Assembly (NCBI RefSeq): GCF_900108405.1
Contig: NZ_FNXG01000004.1
Span: 62,001 to 126,000, forward strand
Direction: 5' to 3'
Origin: Paracoccus alkenifer
Lineage (GTDB): Bacteria; Pseudomonadota; Alphaproteobacteria; Rhodobacterales; Rhodobacteraceae
DNA: 64,000 nt
In this document: piece by piece, positions 1-9,370 of the stretch
Layout of the letters: the number at the start of each line of letters is the position of its first letter
How positions within the stretch are numbered: position 1 is the first letter of the stretch
Position numbers and translations under genes: made by a program
Notes under the pieces: generated by a model
The model's input: the letters and a program-made list of their open reading frames with translations, nothing else
Databases searched by the model: none
Told to the model about the DNA's origin: nothing

Positions 1-695
1 CCCGGCGTGGACCAGTATTTCGTGACCTGCTGGAAACCGCCCGACAGATCGACGTTCGGCGTCGAGAATTCGGCCCCGTCGATCACCCCGCGCTCGAGCG
101 CCTGATAGATCTCGCCCCCGGCCATCGAGACCTGGTTGCCGCCAAGCTTTTGCAGCAGCCGGCCCTGTTCCAGACCGGACACCCGCAGGTTCAGGCCCTT
201 GAGATCCTCGGCGCTGCGGACCGGCTTGCTGACGGTGCGGAACCCGGATTCGTTGTTGGTCACGCCATAGGGCAGATAGACCATGCCAAAGCGGCCATAG
301 GCCTCGTCATATTCCTCTTGCCCGCCCCAGCCGCGGATCCAGTTCACATAATCGACCGCGTTGAACAGGCTGGCGGTGGTGGACAGCGGCGAAAACGCGG
401 CGTCGCGCCCGGCCCAATAGCCCGGCCAGTCGCCGCCGGCCTGGATGGTCCCGGATTCGACCGCCCCGAACACCTCGCCCGCCGGGACCAGGCTGCCGCC
501 GTCGAAGAAGTCGATCTTGAGCTCGTCGCCCGCAAGCTTGTTGGCCAGGTCGACGAAATGCTTGTCGATCTCGATCAGTTCCAGCGACGAAGGCCAGGTC
601 GAGGTCATGGTCCAGCTGGTCTGCGCCATCGCCGGGGCGGCCAGCATCGCCAGCGCCGCAGCGGTCCCCATAAGCGTCTTGGTCAGCATTTTCAT
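1..695 (-). CDS. TRAP transporter substrate-binding protein (DctP family), C-terminus beyond window
   Basis: This is the periplasmic solute receptor of a TRAP importer, and it runs off the left edge so only about 231 residues are visible. It starts at ATG 695 with GAGGAG just upstream. A Sec signal peptide ends at about AMAQ. The family core is clear: a segment reading LKGLNLRVSG, with the Arg that normally pairs with the substrate carboxylate, then GGEIYQALERGVIDGAE. It follows the large permease gene by 17 bases, so it is the third part of a Q-M-P set. The substrate is not readable from sequence; TRAP receptors usually bind organic acids. I am sure of the family and unsure of the ligand. 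Confidence 0.9.
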   Translation of the reverse strand, partial: MKMLTKTLMGTAAALAMLAAPAMAQTSWTMTSTWPSSLELIEIDKHFVDLANKLAGDELKIDFFDGGSLVPAGEVFGAVESGTIQAGGDWPGYWAGRDAAFSPLSTTASLFNAVDYVNWIRGWGGQEEYDEAYGRFGMVYLPYGVTNNESGFRTVSKPVRSAEDLKGLNLRVSGLEQGRLLQKLGGNQVSMAGGEIYQALERGVIDGAEFSTPNVDLSGGFQQVTKYWSTP

Positions 696-712
696 TATTC
701 TCCTCTCTGTTG

Positions 713-2107
713 TCAGCGGTAAAGCGTGTCCGGCAGCCAGGTGACCAGCGGCGGAAAGAAGATCATCAGCACGCACATCAGCACGATAAGCAGGATGAAC
801 GGAATCACGCCCTTGATGATGTCCCCCATGGTGATCCCGGGGGGCGAAATCGCGCGCATGTAGAACAGCGCATAGCCGAATGGCGGCGACAGGAAACTGG
901 TCTGCAACACCACCGCCATCAGGATCACGAACCACAGCGGGTTGATGCCCATTTCCTGCACGATCGGCAGGAAGATCGGAAAGCACAGCAGCACGATGCC
1001 GGTCCAGTCAAGGAACATCCCCAGGATGAACACCGACACCAGCATCACCAGCACCAGCATATGCGGATCGGCCACCATGCCGCGGATCAGATCCTGCGTG
1101 GCGGTCAGCCCGCCGGTGATGTTGAACACCCCGGTAAAGGCGGTCGCGCCGACCACGATGAACAGGATCATCGCCGAGGTGCGCCCGGTTTCCAGAAATG
1201 CCCCATAGAAGTTTTTCAGGGTAAAGCGGCCGCGCACGATCACGATCAGCAGCGCCAGCCCCGCCCCGATGGCCGACGCCTCGGTCGCGGTCGCCACCCC
1301 CGACAGCATCGAGCCGAGGATGCCCAGGATCAGCACCAGCGGCGGCACGGCCTCGAGCAGCAGCATCTTCCACAGCTCGGCGCGGGGGATGCGTTCCTCC
1401 AGGCTGACCTTGGGCGCGAGATCAGGGCGGATCAGCGCCAGGAAGAACACGTAGACCCCATAGAACAGCCCCAGCAGCACGCCCGGGACCATCGCCCCGG
1501 CGAATAGCTCGCCCACCGACAGGCCGGGGGCATAGGATGCCATCAGGATCAGCATGATCGACGGCGGGATCAGGATGCCCAGGCACCCCGAGGCCGCGAT
1601 CAGACCCGTGGTCAGCTGCTTGTGATAGCCGTATTGCAGCATCGGTTTCAGCGCCATCACCCCCATCACGGTGATCGACGCGCCGATGATGCCGGTCGTC
1701 GCAGCCAGCAGGATCGAGATGAACACCACCGCCAGCCCGATGCCGCCGGTGACGCGCGCCATCAGCAGGCGCAGCGCCTCGAACATCTTGTCCGTCACGC
1801 CGCTGTCGGACAGGAACCGCGCCATCAGCACGAACAGGGGAATGGCGATCAGGGTAAAGTTGTCCAGCACGTCGCCGAAGATGCGGTTGATGACGATGCC
1901 CAGCACCATCGGCTTGCCGGCGATAAAGGCGCCCAGCACCGCCGTCCCGCCCAGCACAAAGGCCAGCGGGTGCCCCATGAACAGCCCCAGCACCAGCAGC
2001 CCGGCCATGACCAGCGCGATGCCCTGCCCGGTGATGCCCGGCACCGCCAGAAAGCTGCCGGCCCAGTTGATCGCCGCGATGGCGCTGTTGTTGAACTCAG
2101 CGAACAT
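713..2107 (-). CDS. TRAP transporter large permease (DctM family)
   Basis: This is the 12-TM-type membrane subunit that moves solute with a sodium or proton gradient. The protein is about 464 residues, normal for DctM, and very hydrophobic throughout. Family segments such as ASGCLGILIPPSIMLI and FLDWTGIVLLCFPIFLP are visible. A TTG lies further upstream at 2128, but ATG 2107 is preferred because it has GGAG about 8 bases upstream and overlaps the end of the small-permease gene by 11 bases, a common coupled arrangement. It sits between its DctQ and DctP partners and is the second TRAP system of the cluster. Confidence 0.92.
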   Translation of the reverse strand: MFAEFNNSAIAAINWAGSFLAVPGITGQGIALVMAGLLVLGLFMGHPLAFVLGGTAVLGAFIAGKPMVLGIVINRIFGDVLDNFTLIAIPLFVLMARFLSDSGVTDKMFEALRLLMARVTGGIGLAVVFISILLAATTGIIGASITVMGVMALKPMLQYGYHKQLTTGLIAASGCLGILIPPSIMLILMASYAPGLSVGELFAGAMVPGVLLGLFYGVYVFFLALIRPDLAPKVSLEERIPRAELWKMLLLEAVPPLVLILGILGSMLSGVATATEASAIGAGLALLIVIVRGRFTLKNFYGAFLETGRTSAMILFIVVGATAFTGVFNITGGLTATQDLIRGMVADPHMLVLVMLVSVFILGMFLDWTGIVLLCFPIFLPIVQEMGINPLWFVILMAVVLQTSFLSPPFGYALFYMRAISPPGITMGDIIKGVIPFILLIVLMCVLMIFFPPLVTWLPDTLYR

Positions 2108-2612
2108 CCATCGGCTCCATCGGTTCAAGGTGGTCGGTGCGGCGCAGGATCAGCTTGAACAGCTCGGCCAGCCCTTGCAGCAGCAGCAGCGCGGCCGCGA
2201 CGGCCATCGCGATCTTCAGCGGATAGACCGGCAGTTGCACCGCGCCATAGGTCTTTTCCCCCTGCGCGAGCGAGCGCAGCGCAAACACCCAGCTTTGCGT
2301 GGCGAACACCAGCGCAAAGGGCAGGAAAAAGATGATGTAGCCGGCGATCTCGACCCAGCGCCGCGTGGCGCGGCCCAGTTTCGAGGTCACCAGATCGACG
2401 TTGACATGGGCCTGATGCCGCAGCGCATAGCCGCCCAGCATGATGAAATAGAACCCATAAAGCATCTTGGTCACGTCAAAGCCCCAGGGCGTCGGGGACA
2501 CCATGACGTAGCGCATGAAGATGTCGTAGATGATAAGCCCGGCAAAGATCGCTGCCACCAGCGACACGACCCTGCCGACGGCTTCGCTGATGCCGTCCAC
2601 GATGCTGATCAA
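2097..2612 (-). CDS. TRAP transporter small permease (DctQ family)
   Basis: This is a 171-residue membrane protein with four hydrophobic segments, the usual DctQ architecture. It forms the transport complex with the large permease that overlaps its 3' end. The start is a TTG at 2612 preceded by a strong GGAGGGAG ribosome site about six bases away, and no ATG lies close by in frame. The 112-base gap to the upstream dehydrogenase gene is the largest in this part of the cluster, so an internal promoter is possible. I saw no convincing one. Confidence 0.88.
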   Translation of the reverse strand: MISIVDGISEAVGRVVSLVAAIFAGLIIYDIFMRYVMVSPTPWGFDVTKMLYGFYFIMLGGYALRHQAHVNVDLVTSKLGRATRRWVEIAGYIIFFLPFALVFATQSWVFALRSLAQGEKTYGAVQLPVYPLKIAMAVAAALLLLQGLAELFKLILRRTDHLEPMEPMDVR

Positions 2613-2724
2613 AGTCTCCCTCCGGGTTCGCGCCGGCCTGTCCGTGCCGGTCGTTTTTTCTCATGCCAACAGGCAACGCCGCTGCGCCGTTGTCAACTGC
2701 AACCACGGCCAAAGCGTCGCGGGA

Positions 2725-3531
2725 TCAGGCGAATTTCAGGGTGATGCCGCCGTCCACGGGCAACTCGATCCCCGTGATGTAACGCGCCTCGTCCGAGGCG
2801 AGGAACAGCGTCGCATTCGCCACGTCCCAGGCATCGCCCATATGGCCCATCGGCACTTGCGCATCGCGCTTGCGCCACATGATCTCGACGTCGCCATCGC
2901 CGTAATCCCGCGCCAGCGCACCCGAATTTTCTACCATTGGCGTGCGCATCAGCCCCGGCAGCACCGCATTGATGCGGATGCCGCGGGCGGCATATTCCAC
3001 CGCAGTGGTGCGGGTCAGGTGGTTCATCGCCGCCTTGGTGGAATAATACCCTGCATAGGCCACCCCCGACCAGCGCAGCGACGCCACGGACGAGATGTTG
3101 ACGATGGCCCCCCGCCCCTGTTGCAGCATCTGCGGAATGACGTGTTTCATGCCCAGGAAGCAGGTCTTGAGGTTGATGTCGAAGGCGCGGTCCCATTCTT
3201 CGACCGACAGCTCGACCACGCCGCCCACCGGGGCGATGCCGATATTGTTGACCAAGATGTCGATGCTGCCGAACCGGTCCACGCAGGCATCGCGCACCGC
3301 CGCCACCTGATCCGATATTGTGGCGTCGGCGACATGGGCCACCGCGGTGCCGCCCTCGGCCGCAATCAGCGCGGCAGTTTCCTCGGCTGCGGCGGGGTTG
3401 CGGTCCACGCACATCACCCGCGCGCCCTGCCGCGCCAGGGTCACGGCGATGGCCTTGCCATTGCCCCAGCCCGGCCCGATCGACCCCGCGCCCATCACCA
3501 GCGCGGTCCGGTCCTGCACACGTCCGTTCAT
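2725..3531 (-). CDS. SDR family NAD(P)-dependent oxidoreductase
   Basis: This is a classical short-chain dehydrogenase of 268 residues. The N-terminal cofactor motif is slightly unusual (MGAGSIGPGWGNGKAIA, not TGxxxGIG). NNIG follows, then the catalytic set Ser in NISSVAS and YYSTK (YxxxK). The C-terminus reads GIELPVDGGI. It likely oxidises a hydroxyl or reduces a keto group on an imported acid or its CoA ester. It lies between two TRAP importers and downstream of a CoA ligase and a thiolase on the same strand. That makes a catabolic role more likely than fatty-acid synthesis. The substrate is unknown. ATG 3531 fits the length of the family. Confidence 0.9.
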   Translation of the reverse strand: MNGRVQDRTALVMGAGSIGPGWGNGKAIAVTLARQGARVMCVDRNPAAAEETAALIAAEGGTAVAHVADATISDQVAAVRDACVDRFGSIDILVNNIGIAPVGGVVELSVEEWDRAFDINLKTCFLGMKHVIPQMLQQGRGAIVNISSVASLRWSGVAYAGYYSTKAAMNHLTRTTAVEYAARGIRINAVLPGLMRTPMVENSGALARDYGDGDVEIMWRKRDAQVPMGHMGDAWDVANATLFLASDEARYITGIELPVDGGITLKFA

Positions 3532-3557
3532 CGCGGCTGCCCTCCTGTGGTCCAGCA

Positions 3558-4868
3558 TCATCGGCCCAGCATCATGTCGGGCAGGAAAGTGGTGATCTGC
3601 GGAAAGGCGAATAGCAACGTGACGGTGACCATCTCCATCAGGACGAACCACATGGCACCACGGAACACCTGCGTCAGCGGGGTCTGGCGGTCGATCCCCG
3701 CGATGACAAAGCAGTTCAGCCCCACGGGCGGCGTCATCAGCCCGATCTCGCACATCTTGACGCAGAGGATGCCGAACCAGATCGGATCGAATCCCAGGTG
3801 CTGCACGGTCGGGAACATGATCGGCAGGGTGATGACCATCATCGAGAACGCGTCGAGGAACATCCCCAGCGGGATATAGGCCAGCAGCAGCAGCGCGACG
3901 ACCGCATGCGGCGGGATGCCGGATTCGCCGATGGCCCCGGCGATCTGCTGGGGCAGCTGCACCAGCGTCAGGAAATAGCTGAAGATGCCCGCTCCCAGCA
4001 TGGTGAACAGGATCATTACCGTGGTGGTAATGGTCGAGCGGAAGCTTTCCACGATGGCGGGCAACACCCCCAGCCGCAGTTCTGCCAGCAGCATCAGCAG
4101 CGCCGCCACCGCACCCACGGCGGCAGCCTCGGTCGGAGTCACCAGCCCCAGATAGATGCCGCCCAGCACAACCATGAACAGCACCACCACCTGCCAGGCG
4201 CGCGTGGTGGCCGACAGCCGCTCGGCCCAACCGGACCGTGGCGCCAGCACCGCACGCTGCATAGTCCGCCCCGCGATCAACCGTATTCCCAGCATGAAGA
4301 TGATGGTGGTCAGGATGCCAGGCACGAAACCCGCGACCAGCATCTTGCCGGCGGATACCTCGGTCAGGGCAGCGTAAAAGATCAGCAGCACGCTGGGCGG
4401 GATCAGCACCCCCAGCACACCCCCCGCGGCAACGCTGCCCGCAGCCAGCGCCGGATCATAGCCTGCACGCCGCATTTCCGGCAGCGCGACCGAACCCACG
4501 GTGGCCGCCGTCGCCACCGACGACCCCGAGGTCGCCGCGAAACCGGCGCTGGTCAGGATCCCGGCCATGGCCAGCCCGCCCGGCATGTGCCCGACCCATT
4601 TGTTCGCAACCTCGAACAGCCGCCGCCCGATCTGGGCGTGATGGGCGAATGCCCCCATCAGGATGAACAGCGGAATGACCGTCAGGGTCGAGGTCGCGGT
4701 GGTCGAGTAGCTGAAGGACTTCAGCCGGTTCAGCAGGAACGCCAGATTCTCGACCATGACGATTCCGGCCGCGCCGGACAGGGCCAGCGCCGCGAACACC
4801 GGGGTGCCCAGGGCCAGCAGGACAAAGATCAGCGCAACGGCGACCGAGGCCGCAATAATCGGGTCCAT
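3558..4868 (-). CDS. TRAP transporter large permease (DctM family)
   Basis: This is a 436-residue polytopic membrane protein of the DctM family, the transport channel of the first TRAP system. Typical segments include AAGGVLGVLIPPSVLLIFYA and LGMFLDAFSMMVITLPI. It starts at ATG 4868, seven bases after the small-permease stop, and ends 26 bases before the dehydrogenase start, so all three probably share a transcript. It resembles the second DctM of the cluster only at family level. The two systems are therefore separate importers and not a recent tandem copy. Confidence 0.93.
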   Translation of the reverse strand: MDPIIAASVAVALIFVLLALGTPVFAALALSGAAGIVMVENLAFLLNRLKSFSYSTTATSTLTVIPLFILMGAFAHHAQIGRRLFEVANKWVGHMPGGLAMAGILTSAGFAATSGSSVATAATVGSVALPEMRRAGYDPALAAGSVAAGGVLGVLIPPSVLLIFYAALTEVSAGKMLVAGFVPGILTTIIFMLGIRLIAGRTMQRAVLAPRSGWAERLSATTRAWQVVVLFMVVLGGIYLGLVTPTEAAAVGAVAALLMLLAELRLGVLPAIVESFRSTITTTVMILFTMLGAGIFSYFLTLVQLPQQIAGAIGESGIPPHAVVALLLLAYIPLGMFLDAFSMMVITLPIMFPTVQHLGFDPIWFGILCVKMCEIGLMTPPVGLNCFVIAGIDRQTPLTQVFRGAMWFVLMEMVTVTLLFAFPQITTFLPDMMLGR

Positions 4869-4875
4869 GGGTGCC

Positions 4876-5394
4876 TCAGTATTCTGCGGGGGCGGGATGG
4901 GTTTCGGGCAGATCGCGGTCGGTCGCGACCAGCACCGCCTTGACCACTGCCTGAACCGCGGCGAACCACAGCCCGGCGGCCAGCGCGATCTTGGTCCACC
5001 AGATCGGGATCTGCACGACTCCCCACCGGAACTCCCGGATCGAAAAGGAATAGGCGGCCTCTTGCGTCGAGGGCCAGGCCAGCAGCAGAAACACCAGCGC
5101 CGCACACAGCCACGCCAGCGACCCCGCCAGCCGCCGCGGCCGCGGCGCCAGCCGGTCGGTCAGCATCGTCACGCGAATATGGGCGTCGTCACGCAGGGTC
5201 CAGCCCAGCCCGAGGAACACGACCATGACCATGCTCAGCTCGGACATCTCGAACAGGCCCGGCACGCTTTGGCCGTAGATGGCGCGGGCGGCGACGTCCG
5301 CCGTGACCCCGAACATCAGGATGGCCATGAAGACCATCGCGATCCGGCCCAGCACGTCTGAAACACGGCGGACGGTGGCATTGAGGATATCCAT
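4876..5394 (-). CDS. TRAP transporter small permease (DctQ family)
   Basis: This is a 172-residue protein with four predicted membrane segments. It carries the DctQ-type stretch with GLGWTLRDDAHIRV, a pattern in which charged residues flank the second helix. It pairs with the large permease seven bases downstream and with the receptor gene upstream, giving a P-Q-M order. The gap to the receptor gene is about 60 bases with no clear terminator. The start at ATG 5394 gives the usual family length. Confidence 0.9.
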   Translation of the reverse strand: MDILNATVRRVSDVLGRIAMVFMAILMFGVTADVAARAIYGQSVPGLFEMSELSMVMVVFLGLGWTLRDDAHIRVTMLTDRLAPRPRRLAGSLAWLCAALVFLLLAWPSTQEAAYSFSIREFRWGVVQIPIWWTKIALAAGLWFAAVQAVVKAVLVATDRDLPETHPAPAEY

Positions 5395-5455
5395 CTCGTC
5401 TCCTTTGCGGTTGCAGGGCGGCGGCCCAAGTCAGGGCCGCCGCCGCTATCCGCGC

Positions 5456-6541
5456 TCAGGCGCCCGCGGCGATTTCCGAAGGGCGCAGCATCTTGCCGTT
5501 CGGATCGTGCTTCGCGATCGCCTCGTCGATCAGGCGTTGCATTTCGGCCCCATCAATACCGGCGGGGGTGGCCACCCCGTCGATCCAGGCCTGAACCTCG
5601 GCAGGCTGGACCTTGGCTCGGGCGGCTGCCAGCTCGTCTTCCGGGAAGGTGGCGAACTGCACGCCCTCGGCCTTGGCGGTTTCCACATATTTCGTCAGCG
5701 CGTCGTTATAGAGCTCGGCGAACTTGCCAGCGTAAAGCTCGTCGGCCAGATCGGCCATGACCTTGCGCACGTCCTCGGACAGCCCCTCATGGACGCGCTT
5801 GTTCATTACCACCGCCGCGGGGCCATGCGGCCCGTCGCCGATGTCGTAGAAATGCGGCGCGACCTCGTGCAGCTTATAGGCGACCGCGGTGATGAAGTCG
5901 AAGCCGTAGACCCCGTCCAGCACGCCGCGTTCCAGCGACTGATACACCTCGGGGGCGGTCATTGGGACCGGGATGCCGCCCAGCCGCTCGATCACGTCGG
6001 TGGCGACGCCATAGCCGCGGATGCGCTTGCCCTTGATCTGTTCCAACGAGGTGATCGGTTCACGCATGACCAGCGGCGCATAGTTCCAGGTCGTCCAATA
6101 CAGCATGTGCGAACGGTGGCGCTGTTCCCATTCGTCGCGCAGCGGCTGGAACTGTTCATAGACATCGCGGCACACCAGTTGCAGCGCATCGGAACGGTTC
6201 ATGCGGAAATACCATTCCAGCCCGCGGGTCACCGGCACCTCGGCCTGGTAATAGCCGGGCGAGATCAGGGTGATTTCCGAGGTGCCGTCGCGGACCGCGG
6301 CCAGATGCTCGCCCACCTTGTTGAGGCTGCCCGACCAGTAGCTGCGGATCGAGACCTCGCCGTTGGTGCGCTTTTCCAGCTCTTCCAGGAACCAGCGGTC
6401 AACCCAGGACGGGCCGGCGGTTTCCGACACATAGCTGTCGAACTTCAGCGAGGTGGCGGCGAATGCCGGACGCCCGCGCGACAAAAGCAGCCCGCTGGCG
6501 GCAAGACCGGCACCGGCGGCGATGAATTCGCGACGTTTCAT
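5456..6541 (-). CDS. TRAP transporter substrate-binding protein (DctP family), Tat-type leader
   Basis: This is the periplasmic receptor of the first TRAP system, 361 residues. The N-terminus reads MKRREFIAAGAG, a twin-arginine type leader that ends near AFAA, so export of a folded or cofactor-dependent form is plausible. The core has GKRIRGYG, with the conserved Arg that contacts the substrate carboxylate, followed by APEVYQSLERGVLDGVYG. The protein is longer than many DctP receptors at its C-terminus. It lies 40 bases downstream of the acyl-CoA synthetase gene, which suggests that the imported acid is activated to a CoA thioester after uptake. Confidence 0.93.
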   Translation of the reverse strand: MKRREFIAAGAGLAASGLLLSRGRPAFAATSLKFDSYVSETAGPSWVDRWFLEELEKRTNGEVSIRSYWSGSLNKVGEHLAAVRDGTSEITLISPGYYQAEVPVTRGLEWYFRMNRSDALQLVCRDVYEQFQPLRDEWEQRHRSHMLYWTTWNYAPLVMREPITSLEQIKGKRIRGYGVATDVIERLGGIPVPMTAPEVYQSLERGVLDGVYGFDFITAVAYKLHEVAPHFYDIGDGPHGPAAVVMNKRVHEGLSEDVRKVMADLADELYAGKFAELYNDALTKYVETAKAEGVQFATFPEDELAAARAKVQPAEVQAWIDGVATPAGIDGAEMQRLIDEAIAKHDPNGKMLRPSEIAAGA

Positions 6542-6580
6542 GTGGTTTCCTCCCTTTTCGATTACATGGTCCCCGGGCGC

Positions 6581-8104
6581 TTATCGCCCCGGGGCAAGCT
6601 GCTGGCGCAGCTCGGTCTTGAGCACCTTGCCGTAGCTGTTCTTGGGCAGGGCGTCGGTGAAGACATAGCGCTTGGGGCGCTTGAAGCCGGCAATATGGCT
6701 GCGGCACCAGTCGTCCAGCGTGGGCTGGTCGCAGGACGCGCCCGGTGCGGCCACGACGAAGGCCACGACGGTTTCACCCCATTCCGGGTCCGGGCTGCCG
6801 ATTACCGACACCTCGTGGACCGAGGGGTGCAGCAGCAGCGCCTCTTCGACCTCGCGCGGATAGATGTTGCTCCCGCCCGAGATGATCACGTCCTTGGAGC
6901 GGTCGGTCAGCGTCAGGAACCCGTCCGCGTCCAGGCAGCCGAGATCGCCGGTGCGCAGCCAGCCGTCGACAATAGTTTCCGCAGTCGCTTCGGGGCGGTT
7001 CCAGTAGCCCAGCATGACGGTGGCACCGCGCACGGCGATCTCTCCGGGTTTGCCCGGCGGCAGGGGGGTGCCGTCGTCGGCAAGGATACGGACCTCGACC
7101 GGGGCCTGCGCAAAGCCCACGGAATCACGACGCGCGCGCCAGTCGGGGTGGCTGTCGTCGGCAACCAGATCGCGGGGCAGCGCGGTGATGGTCATCGGCG
7201 TTTCGCCCTGCCCGTAGATCTGGACGAAGCGCGGGCCGAACTGGGCCAGCGCCTCATCGATGTCGGCGCCATACATCGGGCCGCCGCCATAGACGATGGT
7301 GCGGATGCCCTCGCCCCGATAGCCCACGGCCTTCGCTGCCGTTACCAGCCGCTTGATCATCGTCGGCGCCGCAAAGAAGCACAGCCCGCCCAGATCGCCG
7401 GCCAGCGCGATGATCTCGGCCGGGTCAAAGCCGCCCGAGGCCGGGATCACATGCGCCGCGCCCGCCCGGATGAAGGGCAGCGCGTAAAGCCCGGCGCCAT
7501 GCGACATCGGCGCCGCGTAAAGACTGTGGTCGCCGGGGGCGATGTGGTCGACGTCCATGGTATAGGCCATGGCCATCGCCAGCAGGTTGCCGTGGGACAG
7601 CATCACGCCCTTGGGCCGTCCCGTGGTCCCCGAGGTGTAGAACAGCCACGCCACCGCGCCCGCATCCTGCGGCGGCGGCGCTGACAGCGCCGCCTTTTCG
7701 GTGACCGCAGCGCGATAGGCCTCCGAGTCGATGGCGATTTCCGTGCACCCCTCGGGCAGCAGGCCCAAGCCGCCCATCTCGCCCGCCCCGGTCAGAGCCA
7801 GCCGCGCGCCGCAATCCTCGATGATCCAGGCGGCCTCTCGCGGGTGCAGCTTGTAGTTGATCGGCACCACCGTCGCGCCCAGCCACCAGCAGGCGTGAAG
7901 GATTTCCAGATACTCGGGGCAGTTCGCCGCGAACAGCGCCACCCGGTCGCCCGCGCCCACCCCGCGCGCGCCCAGTTGCCGCGACAGCGCCTGGGCACGG
8001 CGGGCCAGCGTGGCATAGTCACAGACCAGCGCCGTGCCCAGCTTGACGGCGGCGACCCGGGGGCGCGCCCGCGCGGTCTGGTAAAGCCAGTGTGCGATGT
8101 TCAT
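6581..8104 (-). CDS. acyl-CoA synthetase (AMP-forming, ANL superfamily)
   Basis: This 507-residue enzyme activates a carboxylic acid with ATP and CoA via an acyl-adenylate. The phosphate-binding loop YTSGTTGRPKG lies at residues 156-166. The hinge region TGDLGCLDADG and the segment SGGSNIYPREVEE are present, and near the C-terminus KNSYGKVLK holds the catalytic Lys. Its stop is not coupled to the receptor gene, but its ATG overlaps the thiolase stop by one base (TGATG), which implies tight co-expression. The acid is likely the TRAP substrate or a product made from it. Fatty, aromatic or cyclic acids are all possible, and the sequence does not decide. Confidence 0.93.
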   Translation of the reverse strand: MNIAHWLYQTARARPRVAAVKLGTALVCDYATLARRAQALSRQLGARGVGAGDRVALFAANCPEYLEILHACWWLGATVVPINYKLHPREAAWIIEDCGARLALTGAGEMGGLGLLPEGCTEIAIDSEAYRAAVTEKAALSAPPPQDAGAVAWLFYTSGTTGRPKGVMLSHGNLLAMAMAYTMDVDHIAPGDHSLYAAPMSHGAGLYALPFIRAGAAHVIPASGGFDPAEIIALAGDLGGLCFFAAPTMIKRLVTAAKAVGYRGEGIRTIVYGGGPMYGADIDEALAQFGPRFVQIYGQGETPMTITALPRDLVADDSHPDWRARRDSVGFAQAPVEVRILADDGTPLPPGKPGEIAVRGATVMLGYWNRPEATAETIVDGWLRTGDLGCLDADGFLTLTDRSKDVIISGGSNIYPREVEEALLLHPSVHEVSVIGSPDPEWGETVVAFVVAAPGASCDQPTLDDWCRSHIAGFKRPKRYVFTDALPKNSYGKVLKTELRQQLAPGR

Positions 8105-9276
8105 CAGGCGCGATCCGCCGCAAGGACCGAGGCGAAGTTGGCCACCGCCGCGCCGCCCATGTTGAACACCAGCCCGTGTTCCGCGTCCTTGCGCTGCATG
8201 TCGCCGGCCTGCCCGGTCAGCTGGCGAAAGGCCAGTGCGTGCATGGACACGCCGGTGGCGCCGACCGGGTGGCCCTTGGCCTTGAGCCCGCCCGACAGGT
8301 TCACCGGGGTGCGGCCGTCCGTGAACACGATGCCTTCGTCCAGCGCGCGTTCGCCCTGCCCGGCGGGGGCCAGGCCCATCGCCTCGTAGATCAGCAGCTC
8401 GGCGATGGTGAAACAGTCGTGGACCTCGGCGAAATCCAGGTCGGAAACGGTGATCCCGGCCTCGGCATAGGCTGCCGAAATCGCCCGGCGGGGGCCGTCG
8501 AAGGACAGGAAGTCGCGCTTGGACATCGGCATGATGTCGCTTACATGGGCGGTGCCGGCAAAGCGCACCCTCCGCGCGGCATCCGCGGCGGCACGGTCCG
8601 ATTGCAGCACGATGGCCGCGGCGCCGTCGGTGATCAGCGAACAGTCGGTCAGCCGCAGCGGCGGCGCGATCTCGGGGTTGCGCTCAGAGACGGTGGCGCA
8701 ATCCTCGACGCTCATCGGGCGGTGCATCTGGGCCAGCGGGTTCGCCATGGCGTTGCCATGGTTCTTGGACGCGATCCGCGCCATCGCCGGCAGCGGGTCG
8801 CCGTAGCGGTCGCGATACTGCTGCGCGGCGATGCCGAATAGCTGCGGAAAGCTCAGCGCGGCCTCGGCCGCGTCGTTCTGATAGCCGGCGCCGGCCAGCG
8901 CCCGCGTGACCTGTTCGGTCGAGTTCGAGGTCATCTTTTCCGCACCCACCACCAGCACGGTGTCGGCCTTGCCCGCCAGGATCGCGTTCATCCCCGCAAA
9001 GATCGCCGCCGCGCCCGAGGCGCAGGCGTTTTCACAACGCGTCGCCGGTTTGTAGCGCAGCCCCGGATCGGCCTGATGCACCAGCGAGGACGCGAACCCG
9101 TCCGGCACCAGCCCGGAATTGAAATGCCCCAGGAACACGGCGTCGACCTCGGCCCCACCGACGCCCGCATCCGCCATCGCCTCGCGCGCGGCATCGACGA
9201 TAAGGGTTTCCAGATTATCGGCCAGCCGGCCAAAGCGCGTGTGCCCGCTGCCGGTGATAAAGATGTGCTGCGTCAT
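8104..9276 (-). CDS. thiolase family protein (SCP2/SCPx-like acetyl-CoA acyltransferase)
   Basis: This is a 390-residue thiolase-fold enzyme. The nucleophilic Cys is at about residue 85 in CENACASGA. The late motifs HDCFTIAE and KGHPVGATG supply the His residues. The overall shape fits the SCP2-type subgroup, which acts on bulky or branched 3-ketoacyl-CoA. It is the first gene of the leftward cluster and is followed by the CoA ligase with a one-base overlap. It probably cleaves the 3-ketoacyl-CoA made after ligation and dehydrogenation. Some relatives lack activity on simple substrates, so the exact reaction is inferred. Confidence 0.9.
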   Translation of the reverse strand: MTQHIFITGSGHTRFGRLADNLETLIVDAAREAMADAGVGGAEVDAVFLGHFNSGLVPDGFASSLVHQADPGLRYKPATRCENACASGAAAIFAGMNAILAGKADTVLVVGAEKMTSNSTEQVTRALAGAGYQNDAAEAALSFPQLFGIAAQQYRDRYGDPLPAMARIASKNHGNAMANPLAQMHRPMSVEDCATVSERNPEIAPPLRLTDCSLITDGAAAIVLQSDRAAADAARRVRFAGTAHVSDIMPMSKRDFLSFDGPRRAISAAYAEAGITVSDLDFAEVHDCFTIAELLIYEAMGLAPAGQGERALDEGIVFTDGRTPVNLSGGLKAKGHPVGATGVSMHALAFRQLTGQAGDMQRKDAEHGLVFNMGGAAVANFASVLAADRA

Positions 9277-9331
9277 GCTGTCCGCTCCTCCATGGGGCGA
9301 TCATGCCGCTGGCGGGGAACTGCATCTATTC

Positions 9332-9357
9332 GTAGTACTACCTAGTGGACTACGTAG
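9332..9357. promoter_or_regulatory. two short palindromes between divergent genes (putative operator)
   Basis: The 94-base gap between the thiolase gene and the divergent PAS-LuxR gene holds two perfect palindromes, GTAGTACTAC at 9332-9341 and CTACGTAG at 9350-9357. Their arms are related (GTAG/CTAC). They sit only 14 bases before the regulator ATG. That is a natural place for a LuxR-type protein to control both directions. Binding is inferred. Confidence 0.5.
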
Positions 9358-9370
9358 CGGGGCCAGAGCC

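Noticed and set aside
2640..2670. Hairpin with a T run between the dehydrogenase and the second DctQ gene
   Set aside because: The T run is on the plus strand, opposite to the genes on both sides, so it would not end their transcript.
710..2744. Long open frames on the plus strand across the TRAP genes, rich in His, Arg and Gln
   Set aside because: They mirror the real minus-strand genes. High G+C removes stop codons in the opposite frame, and their composition is not that of a real protein.
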